Translations under genes and position numbers: made by a program
The notes under the pieces: generated by a model
Databases searched by the model: none
Told to the model about the DNA's origin: nothing
What the model saw: only the letters and a program-made list of their open reading frames with translations
Source of the DNA: Chryseolinea soli
Lineage (GTDB): Bacteria > Bacteroidota > Bacteroidia > Cytophagales > Cyclobacteriaceae
Direction of reading: 5' to 3'
DNA: 64,000 nt
NCBI RefSeq assembly: GCF_003589925.1
Contig: NZ_CP032382.1
Coordinates: forward strand, 3,472,001 to 3,536,000
Shown: in pieces, positions 1-8,728 of the stretch
Numbering within the stretch: the first letter of the stretch is position 1
Layout: each line of letters opens with the position of its first letter

Positions 1-595
1 GCTCGTGGTCCAATTCCTGTTCAGCCGCTTGCAGGTTTCTGTCGCCGTGAAGGGTATGTTGTGGGTGGTGATATTTGTGATCCCGCTCTGTGTGGCCACC
101 CTCATTCATCCGAATTTCTATCCCGAGCGATTCCTTGAGGTCATTGTCTCCAACTATGAAGCCTTCCACTCCATTTCGCAGCCGGAAGACGTGGTGGAGT
201 ACCCCGGCCTGCAGGCCACAGCATCGTCTATGGTGATCAATGCGCCGCGCGCCTTGGTGGCGGGACTTTTCAGGCCCTTCCCCTGGGAAGCCGGCAACGT
301 GCTTCAGACGGCGCTGGCCTGGGAAAACGTGGGCTTGCTCATCCTGGCTGCCTTCGCTTTAACAAACCTCCGAAAAGGGTTGGCGTCGCCACACCGCATG
401 CTGGTGGTGTCGATCTCATTGTACACCGTGTTGTTGTGCGTATTCCTGGCCTTGTCCACCCCCAATTATGGCACCTTGGCGCGGTATCGCGTGGGCTTTC
501 TTCCTTTTTTTGTTTTGTTGATATCGATTGAAAATCCCGTCGTGAATCAAGCCGCGCGTTTCATAGAAAGATCATGGGCCCGCCTTGTTCGGTAG
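1..595 (+). CDS. C-terminal part of a multi-pass membrane protein, probably polysaccharide-related (5' end missing)
   Basis: The reading frame is open from the first base, so the true start lies before the window; about 197 residues are visible. There are four hydrophobic segments, at roughly residues 18-34, 108-122, 131-149 and 161-175, with a non-membrane stretch between the first two. That stretch carries a motif like FRPFPWEAGN, which I associate with uncharacterised membrane proteins of Bacteroidota exopolysaccharide loci. The NeuD-type acyltransferase 37 bp downstream supports a surface-glycan setting. No catalytic motif is visible in this fragment, so it could be a polymerase or ligase, or only a structural membrane protein. 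Function is not established. Confidence 0.6.
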   Translation, partial: LVVQFLFSRLQVSVAVKGMLWVVIFVIPLCVATLIHPNFYPERFLEVIVSNYEAFHSISQPEDVVEYPGLQATASSMVINAPRALVAGLFRPFPWEAGNVLQTALAWENVGLLILAAFALTNLRKGLASPHRMLVVSISLYTVLLCVFLALSTPNYGTLARYRVGFLPFFVLLISIENPVVNQAARFIERSWARLVR

Positions 596-632
596 GGCAG
601 CGGACTCTACCTTTGCTGCTCGCAAAATACGT

Positions 633-1271
633 ATGGAAAATCCCGTCATCATCCTTGGTGCAAATCCCTTAGGGCGCCAAGCGAAAGAGATCCTCGAAAG
701 CAATGGCAATGTGGTTTATGGTTTCCTGGACGACAACAAACAACTGCACAATACGGAGATCGACAACATTGTCGTGCTGGGCAGCACCGACGACGACGGT
801 TTCCTGAAACTGATCGGAAAAAAATGTGAGGCCTTCGTGGCCGCGGACGAAAACAAGCTGCGCAAGAACCTGGTGGCTATGCTGCAGGAAGTGCGCCATG
901 TGCAGCCTATCAACGTAGTGCCCAAAGCGGCCGTGTTGCCACAGTCGCTGGAGATGGGGCATGGAAATTTCATTGATAACGGCGCGATCTTTGGCGCCGG
1001 CGCCGTGATCGGGCACCACAACATCATCAACGCGGGGGCTATTGTGGGCATGGAAGTGAAGATCGGCAATTTTGTGCAGGTAGGTTCAGGTACTGTGATT
1101 AATCCAGGGACGGTCGTGGAGGATGAAGCGTTTATCGGCTCGGGAGTGACTATTGTGGGCGGCATCACGATCGGCAAGGGCGCACGGGTAGGCGCAGGGT
1201 CGGTGGTTGTGGCACCCGTGAAGGCCGGTGAAACAGTCTTTGGCAATCCCGCCCAAAAAATAAAGGCGTGA
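633..1271 (+). CDS. NeuD/PglD-family sugar O-acyltransferase
   Basis: A 212-residue protein with two parts. The N-terminus is a small nucleotide-sugar-binding fold beginning VIILGANPLGRQA, as in PglD. From about residue 95 to the end are hexapeptide repeats of a left-handed beta-helix (GAVIGHHNIINAGAIVG and similar), the acyl-CoA-dependent O/N-acyltransferase fold. Family members acetylate sialic acid or amino sugars during surface glycan synthesis; the acceptor here is unknown. An in-frame codon exists at 585, but the ATG at 633 starts directly at the conserved beta strand and is preferred. Its TGA overlaps the GTG of the next small gene, suggesting translational coupling. Confidence 0.85.
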   Translation: MENPVIILGANPLGRQAKEILESNGNVVYGFLDDNKQLHNTEIDNIVVLGSTDDDGFLKLIGKKCEAFVAADENKLRKNLVAMLQEVRHVQPINVVPKAAVLPQSLEMGHGNFIDNGAIFGAGAVIGHHNIINAGAIVGMEVKIGNFVQVGSGTVINPGTVVEDEAFIGSGVTIVGGITIGKGARVGAGSVVVAPVKAGETVFGNPAQKIKA

Positions 1272-1489
1272 TCATACTGAAAAAAATTTTGGGATGGGTG
1301 GTGATCGCCGTGGGCTCGATCATTTCGTTGATTTCGATCGTCGCGTTTTTGAAGGGCCTCGAGGGACCTTCTGAGAGAGGCATTCATCTTGTTGAAACCA
1401 TCGTTGGCAAAGGCATTGTTGTCATCGCGTGGGGTGCAGCGTGTGTCTTCATTATCCGCCTTGGTATAAAGTGGACAAAAGGATCGTAA
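1268..1489 (+). CDS. small two-helix membrane protein
   Basis: A 73-residue protein starting at a GTG that overlaps the stop codon of the acyltransferase gene (GTGA). It has two hydrophobic helices, about residues 7-28 and 46-68, joined by a polar loop containing GLEGPSERG, and ends in KWTKGS. It is followed after one base by the nucleoside phosphorylase start, so it sits in a tight three-gene run. I do not recognise a family. The coupling and membrane topology make it a believable gene; the function is unknown. Confidence 0.65.
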   Translation: MIILKKILGWVVIAVGSIISLISIVAFLKGLEGPSERGIHLVETIVGKGIVVIAWGAACVFIIRLGIKWTKGS

Positions 1490-1490
1490 T

Positions 1491-2351
1491 ATGCCCATCT
1501 CCGAAACAGATCTCATCTTAAATAAGGATGGTAGTGTCTACCACCTCAACCTGTTGCCCAAACACATCAGCGACACCATCATCACCGTGGGCGATCCCAG
1601 CCGCGTGTACCGCGTGAGTCAATATTTCGACGATGTTGAATTTGAGATGAACAAACGCGAGTTCATCACGCACGTGGGCAAATACAAAGGCAAGCGCGTC
1701 ACCGTCATCAGCACGGGCATCGGCACCGACAACATCGAGATCTTTTTCAACGAACTGGATGCGCTGGTGAACATCGACCTCAAAACACGCGAACCCAAAC
1801 CGCGCCGCAAGCGCATGAGGATCATCCGCATCGGCACATCGGGCGCCCTGCAAGACGATATTCCCCTCGGTGCACACCTGGCCACCGAATATGCGGTCGG
1901 GTTCGACAACCTCATGAGCTTCTACAACCTGGAGAACGACGGATTTGAAGAAAGCATCGCCCGCGACATCCAGAAAAAACTAGCGCTCCCATTTTCGCCT
2001 TATGTAGTGAAAGGAGCGCCCGCGCTAAAACAACATATCGCCGCCGACATGATCACCGGCAACACGATTACCTCACCAGGCTTCTATGCGCCACAGGGGA
2101 GATCGCTGCGCATCCCCATCAAGTATCCCAAACTGCTGGAAGACCTGACGCGCTATCACAATAAGAGCAACGATTTTTGGCTGACGAATTTTGAAATGGA
2201 AACGGCCGGATATTATGCGTTGGCGCGGCTGCTGGGACACGATGTGCTGAGCGTGAACGCCATCATCGCCAACCGGGTGAAAAACAAATTCTCAAAGGAT
2301 CCGAACAAGGTGATCGACGCGTTGATCAAGAAAGTGCTGGAGAGAATTTAG
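1491..2351 (+). CDS. nucleoside phosphorylase, uridine phosphorylase-like
   Basis: 286 residues of the PNP/UDP phosphorylase family, which split a nucleoside with phosphate into base and ribose-1-phosphate in the cytoplasm. Visible family features are the phosphate-loop GDPSR (residues 34-38), STGIGTDN (74-81), RIGTSG (113-118) and NFEMETAG (233-240), whose EMET element binds the ribose. Length is slightly above the 250 typical of E. coli Udp because of an insert rich in basic residues at about 98-110. Specificity for uridine over purines is an inference from the overall pattern. It is followed by a hairpin at 2403-2437 that probably ends the transcript. Confidence 0.85.
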   Translation: MPISETDLILNKDGSVYHLNLLPKHISDTIITVGDPSRVYRVSQYFDDVEFEMNKREFITHVGKYKGKRVTVISTGIGTDNIEIFFNELDALVNIDLKTREPKPRRKRMRIIRIGTSGALQDDIPLGAHLATEYAVGFDNLMSFYNLENDGFEESIARDIQKKLALPFSPYVVKGAPALKQHIAADMITGNTITSPGFYAPQGRSLRIPIKYPKLLEDLTRYHNKSNDFWLTNFEMETAGYYALARLLGHDVLSVNAIIANRVKNKFSKDPNKVIDALIKKVLERI

Positions 2352-2402
2352 GAGACGTTGTTTTGATCCCGGAACAGGCATCGAAACGTGAATGAATTAT
2401 TG

Positions 2403-2437
2403 AACAATGGCTGCCGGCATCACCGGCGGCCATTGTT
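2403..2437 (+). terminator. hairpin downstream of the phosphorylase gene
   Basis: A 15-bp inverted repeat with one mismatch (arms 2403-2417 and 2423-2437, 5-base loop) lies 51 bp after the phosphorylase stop. The T-tract after it is weak (GTTATTAG), so termination efficiency is uncertain. It also faces the convergent small gene ending at 2524 and may serve both. Confidence 0.55.
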
Positions 2438-2523
2438 GTTATTAGGGCTAGAGTTCTAAAATGACTTGCCTTCGTGTCGCTCTTCTGTGAAGCGCACGCC
2501 CCGATAAGCGACGTCGGCAAACG

Positions 2524-2775
2524 CTAAATATTCACGGAGCTATCCATCCGCATAATGTGCTTGGCAGCAGCAAAGGGCTCGTTGTTGTAGAAGCCGGAAA
2601 GGATGCGGTGGGCTATTTGTTCGATGATGAGCTCATCATCAGTCTTGCCTTGCTTGCCTTGCCAAAAAATGCGATTGGGATGGCGTTTCATGTCTTCCAC
2701 GTAGCCTTTCGCGCGGTTGTATTGATCATCCGTGAAGGTGATTGTGAAGCAGGTTCTTACTTTTTGTGTGTCCAT
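2524..2775 (-). CDS. hypothetical protein, 83 residues
   Basis: A compact, mostly soluble 83-residue protein with a charged N-terminal half (FTDDQYNRAKGYVEDMK) and a helical C-terminal half containing TDDELIIEQIAHRILSGF. There is no signal peptide, membrane segment or motif I recognise. It stands alone, convergent with the phosphorylase gene and with a long non-coding stretch upstream. Amino-acid use looks like a normal protein and the antisense frame reads as a shadow, which favours this strand. It is a probable lineage-specific gene. Confidence 0.5.
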   Translation of the reverse strand: MDTQKVRTCFTITFTDDQYNRAKGYVEDMKRHPNRIFWQGKQGKTDDELIIEQIAHRILSGFYNNEPFAAAKHIMRMDSSVNI

Positions 2776-3238
2776 AGCAAGTAGAATTTTACAATAGTTG
2801 TGCCAGTTGATTTTCGTAATAATAATACAGAAAAACGATGCGTCAGGTCAAGTGTTTGACCGCGAACGGGCATAAGTGTTCGCCGTTGGGAAGCGGTGTT
2901 TTTTGGTGTTGAACGGCCTACCCCGTTCGAGGGTAGGCTGCGTTTTGTGAGGTGGTTTTGCTTTCGGCATAGGCATGGATGTCGGTGGGGTAAGGTGTGG
3001 CGGCGAGGTGCAACCATGTTTGAAGGAACGTTGAAGGAATTTTTTTGTTGGTGGGACACCAACAAAAGGCGGGAGGTCAGATAACAAATTCGGTCAAGGG
3101 TGAGGGGTGGTCAAAACATAACTCGAGACGGCGGGCGGGCGGTGCGTCTACCCGGCGGAGGTGGCCAGAACGGCCAAAAAGGCCTTTTTTTGGGGTCCGG
3201 TGGCCGTATTTTGCGGCCGTGAATTCGGCTGAATGGGT
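2776..3238. other. non-coding stretch with a palindromic repeat
   Basis: About 460 bp without a supportable gene. It contains a palindromic repeat copy at 3043-3067 (annotated separately), a G-rich purine tract around 3085-3190, and the 14-bp self-palindrome AAAAAGGCCTTTTT at 3176-3189. The -7 promoter element of the peptidase gene lies at its right edge. Short open frames here have no start, context or protein-like composition worth calling. Confidence 0.5.
3043..3067. repeat. TTGTTGGTG palindrome, copy 1
   Basis: A perfect 11-bp inverted repeat (arms 3043-3053 and 3057-3067) around the 3-base loop GGA. The same arm core (TTGTTGGTG/CACCAACAA) occurs twice at 36244-36339, there in the opposite orientation. 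Flanking sequence upstream also matches loosely (GTTGAA-GA). This marks a dispersed intergenic repeat family. Confidence 0.75.
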
Positions 3239-3246
3239 TACCTTTG
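3239..3246 (+). promoter_or_regulatory. -7 promoter element TACCTTTG
   Basis: Exact match to the Bacteroidota -7 consensus TAnnTTTG. A TTTG lies at 3210-3213, further upstream than the usual -33 spacing. The ATG at 3254 follows after only 7 bases, so transcription should begin at or next to the start codon, predicting a leaderless or nearly leaderless mRNA. Confidence 0.6.
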
Positions 3247-3253
3247 TGGCCAA

Positions 3254-4492
3254 ATGAGAAACTGCACCATCTTTACATTGTCCAACGGCATGCGCGTTGT
3301 ACACCAATATATTCCGACCACGGCCATTGTGCATTGTGGTATTTTCGTGGGCATTGGCAGCCGCGATGAACAGATCGCCAACCAGGGCATCGCTCACTTC
3401 TGGGAACACATGGCCTTTAAAGGCACCCGCAAACGCACTTCACTCGACATCATCAAAAGCCTCGACTCCATCGGAGGTGAATTGAATGCGTTTACCGACA
3501 AGGAAAAGATCGTTTTCTATGCTTCGGTGCGCAAAGAATACTTTGAGCGCGCACTCGATGTGCTGACCGACATCACCTTCCACTCGACCTTCCCCGAAAA
3601 GGAACTTGAAAAAGAACGCGGTGTGATCCTCGAAGAGATGGCCATGTATTTCGACAGCCCCGACGATTCGCTCCAGGACGAATTGGAAGCGCTCATCTTC
3701 AAGGATCATCCCATGGGGATGAATATCCTGGGCAATGAACAGACCGTGCGCGCCTTCCGGAAAAAAGACTTTGTATCGTTCTTTGCTGACCATGCCGACA
3801 GCCGGAAAATTGTGTTCAGCTGCATTGGCAACATCACACTCGAAGAAGTGGAGCAGCTTGTAAAAAAATACCTGGAGCCCAAGCCCCGTCTCAAGGCCAG
3901 CGCCACGCGCAAGAAATTCACGAAATACAAACAAGGGGAGAACAACCTGAAGCGCGGCGTGAAGCAAACCCGTTGTGCCCTCGGGCGAACGGCCTATCCA
4001 CTGCTAAACGAAAAACGCATACCCCTTTATTTGATGACCAATATTTTGGGCGGACCGGGAATGAACTCCCGCCTGAACTTGTCGGTGCGCGAAAAACATG
4101 GGCTGGTCTATTCCATCGACGCGCAATACCTGGCTTATGCCGACACCGGCATGTTTGCGATCTACTTTGGCACAGAACCCAAACAAGCAAAAAAATGCCT
4201 CACTTTGGTGCGCCGCGAGATGGACAAGCTGTGCGACAAGAAACTGAGCGCCCGCGAGCTGGCGTCGGCCAAGGAGCAGATCAAGGGCCAACTGGCCATG
4301 TCTGAAGAAAACAACCTGGGGTTGATGATCATGATGGGACGAGCCGTCATAGATCTCGACAGAGTGCCGCCTTTGCAGGAGACGTTCGACAAGATCGAGG
4401 CGGTGGATGCGTTAACCTTGCAGACCGTAGCCCAGGAGACCTTTGACCCGCGTCACCTGAGCTACCTCACCATGGAGCCCGATCTGAAGTAA
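3254..4492 (+). CDS. M16 family zinc peptidase (processing-peptidase-like)
   Basis: 412 residues, the usual size of single-unit M16B peptidases. The inverted zinc motif HFWEH is at residues 48-52 (ligands H48 and H52, catalytic E51), and the third ligand is the glutamate 75 residues later in VILEE (E127), exactly the family spacing. The C-terminal half is the inactive M16 domain with the R/Y-type substrate motif region (GGPGMNSRLNLSVREKHGLVY in pieces). No signal peptide is seen, so it is probably cytoplasmic. The first in-frame ATG at 3233 precedes the promoter -7 element; the ATG at 3254 is therefore chosen. The methyltransferase gene follows after 19 bp in the same direction. Confidence 0.93.
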   Translation: MRNCTIFTLSNGMRVVHQYIPTTAIVHCGIFVGIGSRDEQIANQGIAHFWEHMAFKGTRKRTSLDIIKSLDSIGGELNAFTDKEKIVFYASVRKEYFERALDVLTDITFHSTFPEKELEKERGVILEEMAMYFDSPDDSLQDELEALIFKDHPMGMNILGNEQTVRAFRKKDFVSFFADHADSRKIVFSCIGNITLEEVEQLVKKYLEPKPRLKASATRKKFTKYKQGENNLKRGVKQTRCALGRTAYPLLNEKRIPLYLMTNILGGPGMNSRLNLSVREKHGLVYSIDAQYLAYADTGMFAIYFGTEPKQAKKCLTLVRREMDKLCDKKLSARELASAKEQIKGQLAMSEENNLGLMIMMGRAVIDLDRVPPLQETFDKIEAVDALTLQTVAQETFDPRHLSYLTMEPDLK

Positions 4493-4511
4493 AAAGAAAT
4501 ACCCTCTCCCA

Positions 4512-5153
4512 ATGGAATTTATAGACGAGAACATCCAGCGCTATGCCGAAGAACACACCACGCCGGAAAGCGCGTTGCTGAAACGCATCAACCGTGAAAC
4601 GCATGCCCAGGTGCTGCGGCCCCGCATGCTGTCGGGGCACATGCAGGGACGCTTCTTGTCCCTGGTCAGTCATATGATCCAACCCAAGCGCATCCTGGAG
4701 ATCGGCACTTACACCGGCTACTCTGCGCTGTGCATGGCCGAAGGACTACACGCCGACGGCAAGATCATTACCATAGACATCAACGAAGAGCTGGAGACCC
4801 GTGTGCGGGCCTATTTCAGCGAATCGGGCATGAACGCCAAGATCGACTACCGCGTGGGCGATGCGCGCGCGATAATTCCAACGCTGAACGAAACGTTCGA
4901 CCTGGTGTTTATCGATGCCGATAAAGAGAACTACGCCCGCTATTTCGACCTGGTGTTCGACAAAGTGCGCATAGGCGGTTTCCTGTTGGCCGACAACGTG
5001 CTGTGGAGCGGCAAGGTGTTGCAAGGCAACGTGGACAAGGACACGAAGGCGATCATCGACTTCAACGCGAAAATTCAGAACGATCCGCGCGTTGAAAACG
5101 CACTTCTTCCGTTAAGAGATGGGATTTTGACAATAAGAAAAGTATCTTTGTAG
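4512..5153 (+). CDS. SAM-dependent O-methyltransferase, catechol-OMT-like
   Basis: 213 residues of the Methyltransf_3 family (bacterial relatives of catechol and caffeoyl-CoA O-methyltransferases). Motif I is ILEIGTYTGYSA at 61-72, binding S-adenosylmethionine. The metal-binding pair is D135 in VFIDADKENY and D161-N162 in LLADNVLW, so a divalent-cation-dependent enzyme is expected. The substrate cannot be told from sequence. It lies 19 bp after the M16 peptidase gene and probably shares its transcript. The promoter element of the next gene overlaps its last codons. Confidence 0.9.
   Translation: MEFIDENIQRYAEEHTTPESALLKRINRETHAQVLRPRMLSGHMQGRFLSLVSHMIQPKRILEIGTYTGYSALCMAEGLHADGKIITIDINEELETRVRAYFSESGMNAKIDYRVGDARAIIPTLNETFDLVFIDADKENYARYFDLVFDKVRIGGFLLADNVLWSGKVLQGNVDKDTKAIIDFNAKIQNDPRVENALLPLRDGILTIRKVSL
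5143..5150 (+). promoter_or_regulatory. -7 promoter element TATCTTTG
   Basis: Perfect TAnnTTTG match inside the final codons of the methyltransferase gene, 15 bp before the ATG at 5166 of the transglycosylase gene. It suggests that gene has its own start with a very short leader. Confidence 0.55.
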
Positions 5154-5165
5154 AACGGTTTGATC

Positions 5166-7088
5166 ATGAGAATACTATTCGCGCTATTTTTTGCGACCTG
5201 TTTTACAGTCGCCGCGCAAACACCACAAGTTCCGCATAAGATGGAATTCGCCGGCATGACGCTCACGATCCGTGACGATGCCCGACGCGAGATCCAAAAG
5301 GACGTGGATGCGCTTACCGCTTCACCCCGCCATCATAACATCAAGGTGGAACGGGCCAAGACCTACTTCCCGCTGATCCAAAAGGTGTTCGAAGAGGAGA
5401 ACGTGCCCGACGATTTCAAATATCTCGTACTGCAGGAAAGCGCGCTCATTGCCGATGCCGTGTCGGTGTCCAATGCTGTGGGCTTCTGGCAATTCAAAGA
5501 GTACACCGCCCTGGAAATGGGTTTGCGTGTGGACAAGGAGATCGACGAGCGGCTCAACATCGTCTCATCCTCGCGCGCCGCGGCGCGCTATATCAAGAAG
5601 AACAACTTCTTTTTTAACAACTGGGTCTACGCCCTGCAAGCCTACCAGATGGGTGCAGGAGGTGTGATGAAGACCGTGGATAAAGGAGAAAGTGGTGCCA
5701 AGAGCATGGAGATCAACAGCAGCACCTACTGGTATGTAAAGAAATTCCTCGCGCACAAAGTAGCTTTTGAAAATGCCGTGAAAGGCGAAGGCGAAACGAA
5801 AGTGGTGCCCTATGAGAACCGGAGCAAGAAAAGCCTGAGCGACCTGGCCCGCGAAGTTTCCGTGAACGAGACCGAACTGGTGCAGTATAACAAATGGGTG
5901 AAGAAAGGCACCATTCCGGAAGACCGTCAATACATCGTGCTCATTCCCATGAAAGGCGACGGCAAGCCCTTTAAGCTTCCGGAAACAGCTGCCGGCACGG
6001 TGGCTTCCGCACAAGCCGGGGCGGCCCCGGTTGCGGCCGGAGCAGCCATCGCCAGCAAGGCCACGCGCATCAAGATCAACGGCATCAACGCGGTGAAGGC
6101 CGTGGCCGGCGAGAACGTGACCCAATTGGCCACGCGCGCGGGAGTGACTGCGAGTGAGCTTGCAAAATGGAACGACATCACGATCACCACGGCCCTGGTG
6201 CCGGATCGCTATTATTTGTTGGGCAAGAAACGCGCCCGCGGAACCGAAGCCTACCACAAAGTGCTGGTGGGCGAAGACCTCTGGGCTGTGAGCCAGCAGT
6301 ACGGTGTGCAGATGAAAAAGCTGCGCCGCTACAACCGGCTGTCGTCGACCGAAGCGCCGTTGACGGCGGGCACCACGCTCTGGCTGGCGTCTATGAAGCC
6401 AAAAGATGCTGATAAGATGACGCCGCCGGCCGAAGTGGTACAAGTAGACAATGGCCAGACATTTTCGTGGGGTGCTTCCGGAGAGACGGAACCAACGGTA
6501 TCGGTAAAGCCCGCGGCGGCCACGGTGCCCCCTGCAACTGCCCCGTCAGCCACAGGAACAACATCGTCGTCGACTCCTTCCACAACGCCTGCGACAGGCC
6601 CTGCCATCGCCCAGGTGTCAACCGCCACCGTTCCGGTAGAGAAAGCCCCGGAACCGAAGGATTCAGTTCAAAACATACAGCCAAACGCCCCGGCTGCCAT
6701 GGCTCCTGATACAGCAACACAACAAACTATCGAAGTTGTCGTTCCCGAAAACAAAGGAGAACACATCGTCAAGCAGGGCGAAACCCTGTATGCCATCGCC
6801 AAACAGTATAACGTGGCCGTAATGGACCTGGTAAACTGGAACAAGCTGAACCTGCAGGAAGGCATAAAACCGGGTCAGGTGATCAAGTTGGTTGATAGTC
6901 AGCCGGTTGAGGTCGAGACGCCCGTCGCGACCCCAGTCAAGGAGATCGAACACGAGGTAAAATCCACCGATACGCTCTACAGCATCGCCAGAAAATATAA
7001 CGTAACGATCAAGGAACTGATGGAATGGAACAATAAAAAGGACTTTACCTTGTCCATTGGCGAGCGGCTGAAAATCAAGAGTAGGTAA
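5166..7088 (+). CDS. mltD: membrane-bound lytic murein transglycosylase, MltD-like, with LysM repeats
   Basis: 640 residues, exported by a short signal peptide ending near AAQ. The SLT domain spans about 60-190, with catalytic glutamate E91 in LVLQESALI followed by the family sequences AVGFWQF and AYQMGAGGV. It cleaves the glycan strand of peptidoglycan, leaving anhydro-muramyl ends. About five LysM-type modules follow: two degenerate ones around 225-345, one at about 365-408, and two clear ones at the C-terminus (ETLYAIAKQYN and DTLYSIARKYN). A Pro/Thr/Ala-rich linker occupies about 420-530. The TTG at 5160 is two codons upstream; ATG at 5166 is preferred because the signal peptide starts there. 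Confidence 0.92.
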   Translation: MRILFALFFATCFTVAAQTPQVPHKMEFAGMTLTIRDDARREIQKDVDALTASPRHHNIKVERAKTYFPLIQKVFEEENVPDDFKYLVLQESALIADAVSVSNAVGFWQFKEYTALEMGLRVDKEIDERLNIVSSSRAAARYIKKNNFFFNNWVYALQAYQMGAGGVMKTVDKGESGAKSMEINSSTYWYVKKFLAHKVAFENAVKGEGETKVVPYENRSKKSLSDLAREVSVNETELVQYNKWVKKGTIPEDRQYIVLIPMKGDGKPFKLPETAAGTVASAQAGAAPVAAGAAIASKATRIKINGINAVKAVAGENVTQLATRAGVTASELAKWNDITITTALVPDRYYLLGKKRARGTEAYHKVLVGEDLWAVSQQYGVQMKKLRRYNRLSSTEAPLTAGTTLWLASMKPKDADKMTPPAEVVQVDNGQTFSWGASGETEPTVSVKPAAATVPPATAPSATGTTSSSTPSTTPATGPAIAQVSTATVPVEKAPEPKDSVQNIQPNAPAAMAPDTATQQTIEVVVPENKGEHIVKQGETLYAIAKQYNVAVMDLVNWNKLNLQEGIKPGQVIKLVDSQPVEVETPVATPVKEIEHEVKSTDTLYSIARKYNVTIKELMEWNNKKDFTLSIGERLKIKSR

Positions 7089-7225
7089 ATTGCGGTTTTT
7101 TTACGTTTTTAGATAATTTATTACCTGACTTCATGAATTTTACGGAACCCATGCCGGATATTCTAACAAAAGGATATTTTTGTGATTCGTGGAATTGAAA
7201 GTGAGGCCTGATTTACTGATTATTG

Positions 7226-7639
7226 ATGCAAACTGATACAAAAGCCATTGACTTAGTAATGCTCGTTGATGATAATGACACTGATAACTTTATCAGTAAG
7301 CGTATCATTGAGATTACCAAGTTTGCCAAGCGCGTGGAAGTAAAAGGTTCCGGCAAGACCGCGTTGGATTACCTACGCGAGAACCAGACCAATGCCGAAA
7401 ATCTACCCAGCCTGATTTTCCTGGACATCAATATGCCCATCGTGGATGGCTTCGTATTTCTCTACGAGTTTGAGAAGTTCAACGAAGTGGTGAGAAACAA
7501 GTGCAAGGTCATCATCCTCTCCAGCTCCGACAACAAACGCGACATCGACAAGATTGTGAACAACAATCACGTGATCAAGTTCATCACCAAGCCGCTCACC
7601 GAAGTGGCCCTCGACGAGATCAAGCTAAACAATATCTGA
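7226..7639 (+). CDS. single-domain response regulator
   Basis: 137 residues comprising only a receiver domain. The acidic pocket is VDDND near residue 15, the phospho-acceptor aspartate is D67 in LIFLDINMP, the switch serine lies in IILSSSD near residue 100, and the conserved lysine is K122 in FITKPLT. There is no DNA-binding or enzymatic output domain, so it probably acts through protein contacts, as CheY/Rcp-type regulators do. No histidine kinase is encoded nearby. ATG at 7226 is chosen over a TTG one codon earlier. Confidence 0.92.
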   Translation: MQTDTKAIDLVMLVDDNDTDNFISKRIIEITKFAKRVEVKGSGKTALDYLRENQTNAENLPSLIFLDINMPIVDGFVFLYEFEKFNEVVRNKCKVIILSSSDNKRDIDKIVNNNHVIKFITKPLTEVALDEIKLNNI

Positions 7640-7649
7640 TTTTTCATTG

Positions 7650-7680
7650 TTTGGGTTTTTAACGCTACTTAGTAGTTTTG
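7650..7680 (+). promoter_or_regulatory. Bacteroidota-type promoter (TTTG, 19 bp, TAGTTTTG)
   Basis: TTTG at 7650-7653 and TAGTTTTG at 7673-7680 are separated by 19 bp, matching the TTTG/TAnnTTTG consensus with proper spacing. The DUF3078 start follows 16 bp later. This is the cleanest sigma-ABfr-type promoter I found in the window. Confidence 0.75.
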
Positions 7681-7696
7681 TCAAAAACCCACTGTT

Positions 7697-8626
7697 ATGA
7701 AAAAGACCCATACCCTCCTTTCTGTCCTTGTTGCTTTATTCTTACTGATCATCGCCCCGGGTTTGCAGGCTCAAGTTGTGAAGCCTGATTCGCTCACACA
7801 CTGGAAGCGGAAGCTGTTGTTCAATATCAACCTAAACCAAGCTTCATTTTCATCTAACTGGAAGGCTGGGGGTACGAACTCCATCGGTTTGAACGCCCGG
7901 TTCAACTATAAGCTTACCTACAAACACGGCCGGAACGGCTGGGAGAATGAGATCGATCTGCTCTACGGTTTTGTGAACAACGCGGGGCAGGGTTATCGCA
8001 AAACGGTGGACCGCATTTTTATCGACACCAAGTATGGTTACGAACTCAGCAAGAACTGGGGTTTGTTCTCTTCGCTCAACTTTATCTCGCAGTTTGCCCC
8101 AGGATACAAATATGAGAAGGACGCCAATGGCGTAGAGCAAAGTATTTTGATCTCCGATTTTCTGGCCCCCGGCTACATTACTTCAGCCTGGGGCTTGGAG
8201 TATCACCCGGTGGATTATTTTAAAGTGCGCATTTCACCGTTTGCCCCCAGGGTGACCATTGTGCGCAACTCCGAACGGTTTATTCCTTCCGTAGATCCCG
8301 TAAAACCCTATGGCGTAACGCCGCCCGACCAAACCCGTTTTGAATGGTTGGCGTTCCAGTTAATGGCCGAGTTCAATAAAGACATCGCCAAGAACATGAA
8401 CCTGCAATGGCGCTACATCATGTTCGCCAACTACGAGACCCTGGCCTTGAAAACCATCGACCACCGCCTGGAGCTGTTGCTGAATGCAAAAGTGAATCGG
8501 TTCATCCAGGTTGGTTTAGGAGGGATACTGCTCTACGATTACGACCAGGATTCTGGCGCGCAGATCAGCCAGGCGTTCAACCTGGGCTTTGCCTACACCT
8601 TCCAGAACTACGAGGAACCGAAATAA
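7697..8626 (+). CDS. DUF3078 outer-membrane-associated protein
   Basis: 309 residues with a signal peptide cut near LQAQ. The rest has the alternating aromatic pattern of an outer-membrane beta-barrel and the DUF3078 signature region FSSNWKAGGTNSIG near residues 53-66, followed by KLTYKHGRNGWENEID. DUF3078 proteins are widespread in Bacteroidota and of unknown function. It has its own promoter at 7650-7680 and is closed by a strong terminator at 8658-8688, so it appears to be a monocistronic gene. Confidence 0.88.
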   Translation: MKKTHTLLSVLVALFLLIIAPGLQAQVVKPDSLTHWKRKLLFNINLNQASFSSNWKAGGTNSIGLNARFNYKLTYKHGRNGWENEIDLLYGFVNNAGQGYRKTVDRIFIDTKYGYELSKNWGLFSSLNFISQFAPGYKYEKDANGVEQSILISDFLAPGYITSAWGLEYHPVDYFKVRISPFAPRVTIVRNSERFIPSVDPVKPYGVTPPDQTRFEWLAFQLMAEFNKDIAKNMNLQWRYIMFANYETLALKTIDHRLELLLNAKVNRFIQVGLGGILLYDYDQDSGAQISQAFNLGFAYTFQNYEEPK

Positions 8627-8657
8627 TAGGATAGACGTCCCAACAGCCATATTGGAG

Positions 8658-8688
8658 AGGCCTGAAATTTTCAGGCCTTTTCTTTTTG
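8658..8688 (+). terminator. intrinsic terminator after the DUF3078 gene
   Basis: Inverted repeat AGGCCTGAAA/TTTCAGGCCT (8658-8678) followed by TTTTCTTTTT, beginning 31 bp after the stop codon. Confidence 0.85.
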
Positions 8689-8728
8689 ATAGCGCGATAA
8701 TTTTAACTTGCATAAAAACCATCGCCCC

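Noticed and set aside
2557..2784. 75-codon plus-strand frame opposite the 83-residue hypothetical gene
   Set aside because: Only one strand can be right; the minus-strand protein has the more natural composition, while this one is a hydrophobic shadow.
3176..3189. AAAAAGGCCTTTTT as a terminator
   Set aside because: It has no loop and no gene reads into it from the left on the plus strand.
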